Assembly: GCF_009649785.1 (NCBI RefSeq) | Contig: NZ_WJOK01000003.1 | Span: 62,001-126,000 of the forward strand | DNA length: 64,000 bases | Origin: Agrobacterium tumefaciens | GTDB lineage: Bacteria; Pseudomonadota; Alphaproteobacteria; Rhizobiales; Rhizobiaceae | Reading direction: 5' to 3' | Part shown: positions 60,746-64,000 of the stretch, piece by piece | Position numbering within the stretch: the stretch's first letter is position 1 | Layout: the number at the start of each line of letters is the position of its first letter | The notes under the pieces: generated by a model | Databases searched by the model: none | Told to the model about the DNA's origin: nothing | The model's input: only the letters and a program-made list of their open reading frames with translations | Program-made: the position numbers and the translations under genes

Positions 60746-62266
60746 TCAGGTCAGATCCGGATGTCTGCCAACCAGCTGGTTGCGTTTTGCTTGAAGAATT
60801 TCCTTCTGTTCTTCAAGTTTGAGCAATTCGTCGTCTATCTCCTCGACGCTTTTCTCGATGTGCAGATATTGCTCTGCAAGAAGCGACTTCGCTTCCTTTC
60901 GGCTAGACGCATTCGGCGTGTCGCCATAAAGCGGCCGGTTGGCGGTTTCCTTGAGGAAAAATGTCGTCACAATGCCGAAGATGGCCGCGACCATGAGATA
61001 GTAGGCCGGCATATAGATATTTTCCGTTACCTCCACCAACCATGCAGTGAGCGTCGGCGTGAGTCCGGCAACGATGATCGAAATATTAAACGCGATAGCC
61101 AGCGCGCTGTAGCGGATGCGGGCCGGGAAAAGGGCCGGGAGGGTGGATGCCATTATCCCGATCAGGCAGTTGAGTGCGACCGCCAGGATGAGCAGGCCGA
61201 AGAAAATCTGAACAACCTGTCCGCTGGCGATGAGATGAAATGCCGGCAGTGAAAGAAACAGGATCGCCGTGCTGCCAACCGCCAGAAACGGCCTGCGTCC
61301 GATCCGGTCGCTCAAAAGCCCGATGGCGGGCTGGACGAACAGCATGCCAACCATAACCGCGATGATGATGAGGACGCCATGGTCCTCGCTGTAATTCAGC
61401 GTCTTCGACAGATATGTCGGCATGTAGGTGAGCAGCATGTAATAGGTGACGTTGGTCACGAGGACCATGCCTATGCATATTGCCAGCGAGCGGGAATGTT
61501 GGCTCACGATCTCGGCGATGGGAACCATGGGGCGCTCTTTCAGCGACTGCCGGTCTTCTTCTTCAGAGCGCTGCAGGCGTTCGGTGAAGGCTGGTGTTTC
61601 TTCTGCCGCGTGGCGCAGATAAAGCCCGATCAGCCCGAGGGGTGCCGCCAGAAAGAACGGAATGCGCCAGCCCCAGTCGAGGAACTTGGCTTCACCCATC
61701 GCGGTGCTGAGCAGCACGACGAGCCCCGCGCCAAGCACAAAGCCGGCGATGGAGCCGAAGTCGAGCCAGCTTCCAAGGTAACCGCGCTTCCGGTCAGGCG
61801 CGTATTCCGCCACGAAAATGGCCGCACCGGTATATTCGCCGCCAACGGAAAACCCCTGGGCAAGCTTGCATAACAGCAACAGAATGGGTGCCCATATGCC
61901 GATGGTGGCATAACCGGGGATGAGGCCGATACAGAAGGTGCTCGCGGCCATGATGATGATTGTCAGGGAGAGGACTTTTTGACGCCCGAATTTGTCGCCC
62001 ATGGCGCCAAAAAATACGCCCCCCAAAGGGCGGATGAGGAAGGGGACGGAGAAGGTTGCGAGCGCCGCCACCGTTTGAACGGCGGGTGACGCGTCAGGGA
62101 AGAAGACCTTGCCGACGGCATAGGCGACGAAGCCGTATACGCCGAAGTCGAACCACTCCATCGCGTTACCGAGAGCGGCTGCCGTAACTGCTTTTTTGAC
62201 CTTCTCGTCATCGATGACGGTGACGTCGTCGATGCTCAGCGGAGTGGCCTGTATCTGGTTGTTCAA
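60746..62266 (-). CDS. proP: ProP-type osmoprotectant:proton symporter with C-terminal coiled coil
   Basis: A major-facilitator (metabolite:H+ symporter) protein of 506 residues. It has the family opening NAMEWFDFGVYGFVAYAVG (about residue 34) and GDKFGRQKVLSL (about residue 88). The last 30 residues (VEEIDDELLKLEEQKEIL followed by LQAKRNQLV and GRHPDLT) match the E. coli ProP coiled-coil tail. It probably imports proline, glycine betaine or ectoine under osmotic stress. The start is TTG with an AGGGGG site about 8 nt upstream; the first downstream ATG is inside helix 1. Confidence 0.88.
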   Translation of the reverse strand: MNNQIQATPLSIDDVTVIDDEKVKKAVTAAALGNAMEWFDFGVYGFVAYAVGKVFFPDASPAVQTVAALATFSVPFLIRPLGGVFFGAMGDKFGRQKVLSLTIIIMAASTFCIGLIPGYATIGIWAPILLLLCKLAQGFSVGGEYTGAAIFVAEYAPDRKRGYLGSWLDFGSIAGFVLGAGLVVLLSTAMGEAKFLDWGWRIPFFLAAPLGLIGLYLRHAAEETPAFTERLQRSEEEDRQSLKERPMVPIAEIVSQHSRSLAICIGMVLVTNVTYYMLLTYMPTYLSKTLNYSEDHGVLIIIAVMVGMLFVQPAIGLLSDRIGRRPFLAVGSTAILFLSLPAFHLIASGQVVQIFFGLLILAVALNCLIGIMASTLPALFPARIRYSALAIAFNISIIVAGLTPTLTAWLVEVTENIYMPAYYLMVAAIFGIVTTFFLKETANRPLYGDTPNASSRKEAKSLLAEQYLHIEKSVEEIDDELLKLEEQKEILQAKRNQLVGRHPDLT

Positions 62267-62410
62267 TCACTGTCCCCCTGAACTGCATTGCGCCCGAATT
62301 TTTTGAGCGCCATGAAAATGCTCGATACGCTTAAGCGTTCCATCGGTCGGCAGAACAATCGGGCCTTAGCTCATCTTATGGGGAGTATGGGCGGGGTCGT
62401 CCGACAGGAG

Positions 62411-62446
62411 AAAAAAGAACGCCCGGCTGGTAGCCGGGCGTTTTTT
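62411..62446. terminator. Bidirectional rho-independent terminator
   Basis: Perfect 11-bp arms (62418-62428 and 62432-62442), three-base loop, with an A-run (62411-62416) on one side and a T-run (62441-62446) on the other. It lies 5 nt after the PRC-barrel gene's stop and can act on both strands. Confidence 0.92.
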
Positions 62447-62451
62447 AAAGA

Positions 62452-62748
62452 TTAGTGGTGATGCTCAGGCATTTCCTTGAGCTGATCCTTGGTCCACGAG
62501 GTAATCGCGTGGACATCGCCGTCTTCATCGCGCATGAAATCGAGATCGCTGAGCGGTACTGCGACGGGCTTTGCGCCGATGCCGAGAAAGCCGCCGACGT
62601 CGATGATCGCGGTGCTTGCCGCGCCGACGCCATGGACGTGATCGACCTTGCCGACCTTGTGGTCATCTGCGCCATAAACTGTTGCACCTTCCAGAACCGA
62701 CGGGGTCAGTTCGGTTTCAACGAGGCGTACGTGATTGGCATGATCCAT
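62452..62748 (-). CDS. PRC-barrel domain protein
   Basis: A small protein of 98 residues with a PRC-barrel domain. The segment LEGATVYGADDHKVGKVDHV (about residue 19) and AVPLSDLDFMRDEDGDVHAI (about residue 64) show the barrel strands. An AGGAGGAAG sequence lies 4 nt before the ATG and decides this start. The C-terminal tail ends in several His (PEHHH). PRC-barrel proteins of this size are common in rhizobia and often respond to stress; the function is unknown. It is a single gene ended by a strong terminator. Confidence 0.85.
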   Translation of the reverse strand: MDHANHVRLVETELTPSVLEGATVYGADDHKVGKVDHVHGVGAASTAIIDVGGFLGIGAKPVAVPLSDLDFMRDEDGDVHAITSWTKDQLKEMPEHHH

Positions 62749-62900
62749 TTTTCTTCCTCCTGCTTGGGTTGCGATATGGAAACTCCCGCAGTGCAAAACC
62801 GTTCCATCGCGTCTGGGGGATTTTGGGCTAAACCGGTTGTCTGAACGCTTAGGAGACTGGTATGAACTCCAGCGGACCGCCCGCCGCAAAATCACGCTTG

Positions 62901-62945
62901 AAAAGATTGAACACGTGTGCAATATGAACGCGTGTTCAATCTTTT
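62901..62945. promoter_or_regulatory. Perfect 15-bp inverted repeat, candidate operator upstream of the phosphatase gene
   Basis: Arms AAAAGATTGAACACG (62901-62915) and CGTGTTCAATCTTTT (62931-62945) are perfect reverse complements around a 15-base spacer. Inside them, GAACACGTGTGC and GAACGCGTGTTC are two near-palindromes, as in TetR-family operators. The repeat ends 18 nt before the next start codon. No cognate regulator gene is in the window. Confidence 0.65.
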
Positions 62946-62963
62946 GAGAGATGGTTATTCCGC

Positions 62964-63803
62964 ATGGACCTGATGCCTTATCCGGATACGTTGGCAGCCC
63001 GTGCCGAACTGTGCCGCAGCGTTATTCTTTCCGCCGGGGAACTGGTGCTGAAAGGCTTTCAGGGCGAGGCGACACGCAGCTTCTCGATGAAGGGCCCGCA
63101 GGACTTTCTGACGGTGACGGATGCAGCCTCCGAAGCGCATATTCGCGGCGCGATCTCGGCCTGCTTTCCTAAGGACAGTTTTTTCGGCGAGGAGGGCGGC
63201 GGTGTGATCGGTGATCGCGTCTGGGTCGTTGATCCCGTGGACGGCACCGCAAATTTCGCCCGCGGCATTCCGCACTTCTGCATCTCCATCGCCTATGTCG
63301 AAAACGGGCAAACCGAAATCGGCGCTATCTATAATCCGGCTCTGAATGAACTTTATTTCGCCCGACGCGGCGAGGGGGCAACGCGTAACGGGCAGCCGAT
63401 CCAGGTTGCGCAGACGGAACGTTTCGATGCGGCCTCGATCGAAATGGGCTGGTCGACCCGTATCGCGAACGCCACCTATCTTGATGTCGTCAAGAACCTG
63501 CTCGATATGGGCACCAATGTGCGCCGCGCCGGTTCCGGTGCGCTGGCGCTTGCCTATGTGGCCGATGGCCGCTCCGATGCCTATCTCGAATTGCACATGA
63601 ATTCATGGGATTGTCTTGCGGGACTGCTACTCGTCAGCGAAGCTGGCGGCGACGTCTGCCCTTTCCTGGAGATCGGTAGTCTTGAAGATGGCGGGCCGGT
63701 GCTGGCCGCAGCCAGCGGTGTTGCAAGCGGCGTCAGTCGGGCATCGAAGATACCTTTGGCAGAGCGGCAGCCTTCGGATCGGCAGCGGGCCGTATCGGCC
63801 TGA
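62964..63803 (+). CDS. Inositol monophosphatase-family phosphatase
   Basis: A 279-residue metal-dependent phosphatase. The motifs are GEEGG (about residue 75), WVVDPVDGTANFARG (about residue 88, metal-binding Asp residues) and WDCLAGLLLVSEAGG (about residue 214). It also resembles the HisN/SuhB/CysQ types; the substrate could be inositol phosphate, histidinol phosphate or adenosine bisphosphate. The start is slightly uncertain: GAGAG is 13 nt upstream, and another Met lies three codons in. It is followed after 53 bases by a phosphatase-like gene. Confidence 0.88.
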   Translation: MDLMPYPDTLAARAELCRSVILSAGELVLKGFQGEATRSFSMKGPQDFLTVTDAASEAHIRGAISACFPKDSFFGEEGGGVIGDRVWVVDPVDGTANFARGIPHFCISIAYVENGQTEIGAIYNPALNELYFARRGEGATRNGQPIQVAQTERFDAASIEMGWSTRIANATYLDVVKNLLDMGTNVRRAGSGALALAYVADGRSDAYLELHMNSWDCLAGLLLVSEAGGDVCPFLEIGSLEDGGPVLAAASGVASGVSRASKIPLAERQPSDRQRAVSA

Positions 63804-63856
63804 GTTTAGACGAGCGCCCGTCCGTGAAGGGTGCTTGGTGCATGTGGAGGAATGAG

Positions 63857-64000
63857 ATGGATGGACCCGTTTATGCCCGGCCTGCGATCAGCCTGATTGC
63901 GGAAGGGCTCGGCCAGCGTAACGTTGCGCTCTATATCGGCGGCAGCGATGGTGCGAGCGACCTTGGGCTCCTTCACCGGCACGGCATTACCACCGTCGTC
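63857..64000 (+). CDS. Dual-specificity phosphatase-like protein (partial, 3' end outside window)
   Basis: The first 48 residues are present. They read MDGPVYARPAISLIAEGLGQ, then ALYIGGSDGASDLGLLHRHG and ITTVV, which is how rhizobial dual-specificity/tyrosine phosphatase homologues begin (strand, GG loop, LLxxHGITxVV). The catalytic CxxxxxR loop would lie outside the window. GGAGG is about 7 nt before the ATG. It is downstream of the inositol monophosphatase gene and may be in the same unit. Confidence 0.65.
   Translation, partial: MDGPVYARPAISLIAEGLGQRNVALYIGGSDGASDLGLLHRHGITTVV

Noticed and set aside
1-64000. Possible tRNA, rRNA, CRISPR, insertion sequence or prophage
   Set aside because: I found no cloverleaf-like segment, no regularly spaced direct repeats, and no transposase or integrase motif while reading both strands.

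Overview
The window looks like an accessory, catabolism-rich stretch of a Rhizobiaceae chromosome or chromid, most likely Agrobacterium/Rhizobium. This rests on high GC, short Rhizobiales-type genes (DUF1488, DUF2161), the recognisable Rhizobiales 'TAGAGC...' palindromic repeats, and many ribose-type and peptide ABC importers with linked regulators. The genus is an inference from gene style, not from a search. I saw no rRNA, tRNA, CRISPR array, transposase or phage gene.

Layout. 1-4207 (minus): oppABCD peptide importer, with oppD cut by the window edge. 4724-11501: a chemoreceptor, a DUF2161 nuclease-like protein, a membrane GGDEF-EAL protein and several small unknowns, including a 36-residue membrane protein. 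11785-20621: a LacI-controlled locus with a ribose-type ABC importer, phosphotriesterase-like, amidotransferase-like, PfkB kinase (antisense inside the cluster), BtpA-like and M20 amidohydrolase genes; its substrate is unknown. 20884-24569: a FAS1 secreted protein and aconitase B. 24814-30696: a tightly coupled five-gene operon (GNAT, asparagine synthase, acyl carrier protein, AMP-forming ligase, NAD-synthetase-like) that looks biosynthetic; I consider it the best candidate for an undescribed system. 30861-31949: two small unknown genes on the minus strand. 32141-38308: a soxBDAG sarcosine-oxidase-type operon with a divergent GlxA/AraC regulator; its SoxD lacks most of the expected zinc ligands.

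38364-49325: a divergent pair of operons, with a ribose-type importer carrying two different permeases on one side and GntR, SDR, fructuronate-reductase-like, UxuA, aldo/keto reductase and lactonase-like genes on the other: uronate or deoxysugar catabolism. 49410-51348: a divergent MFS exporter and TetR repressor with three operator copies between them. 51644-60680: a pentitol locus (xylitol dehydrogenase, AraC regulator, importer, ribitol dehydrogenase, ribulokinase-like kinase, L-xylulose reductase-like). 60746-64000: a ProP-type osmosensory transporter with a C-terminal coiled coil, a PRC-barrel protein, an inositol-monophosphatase-family enzyme and the start of a dual-specificity-phosphatase-like gene.

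Recurring themes: three of the four binding-protein genes are followed within 8-15 nt by a strong stem-loop, and regulatory palindromes lie next to four regulator or orphan promoters. All product names come from reading motifs; no database search was run.
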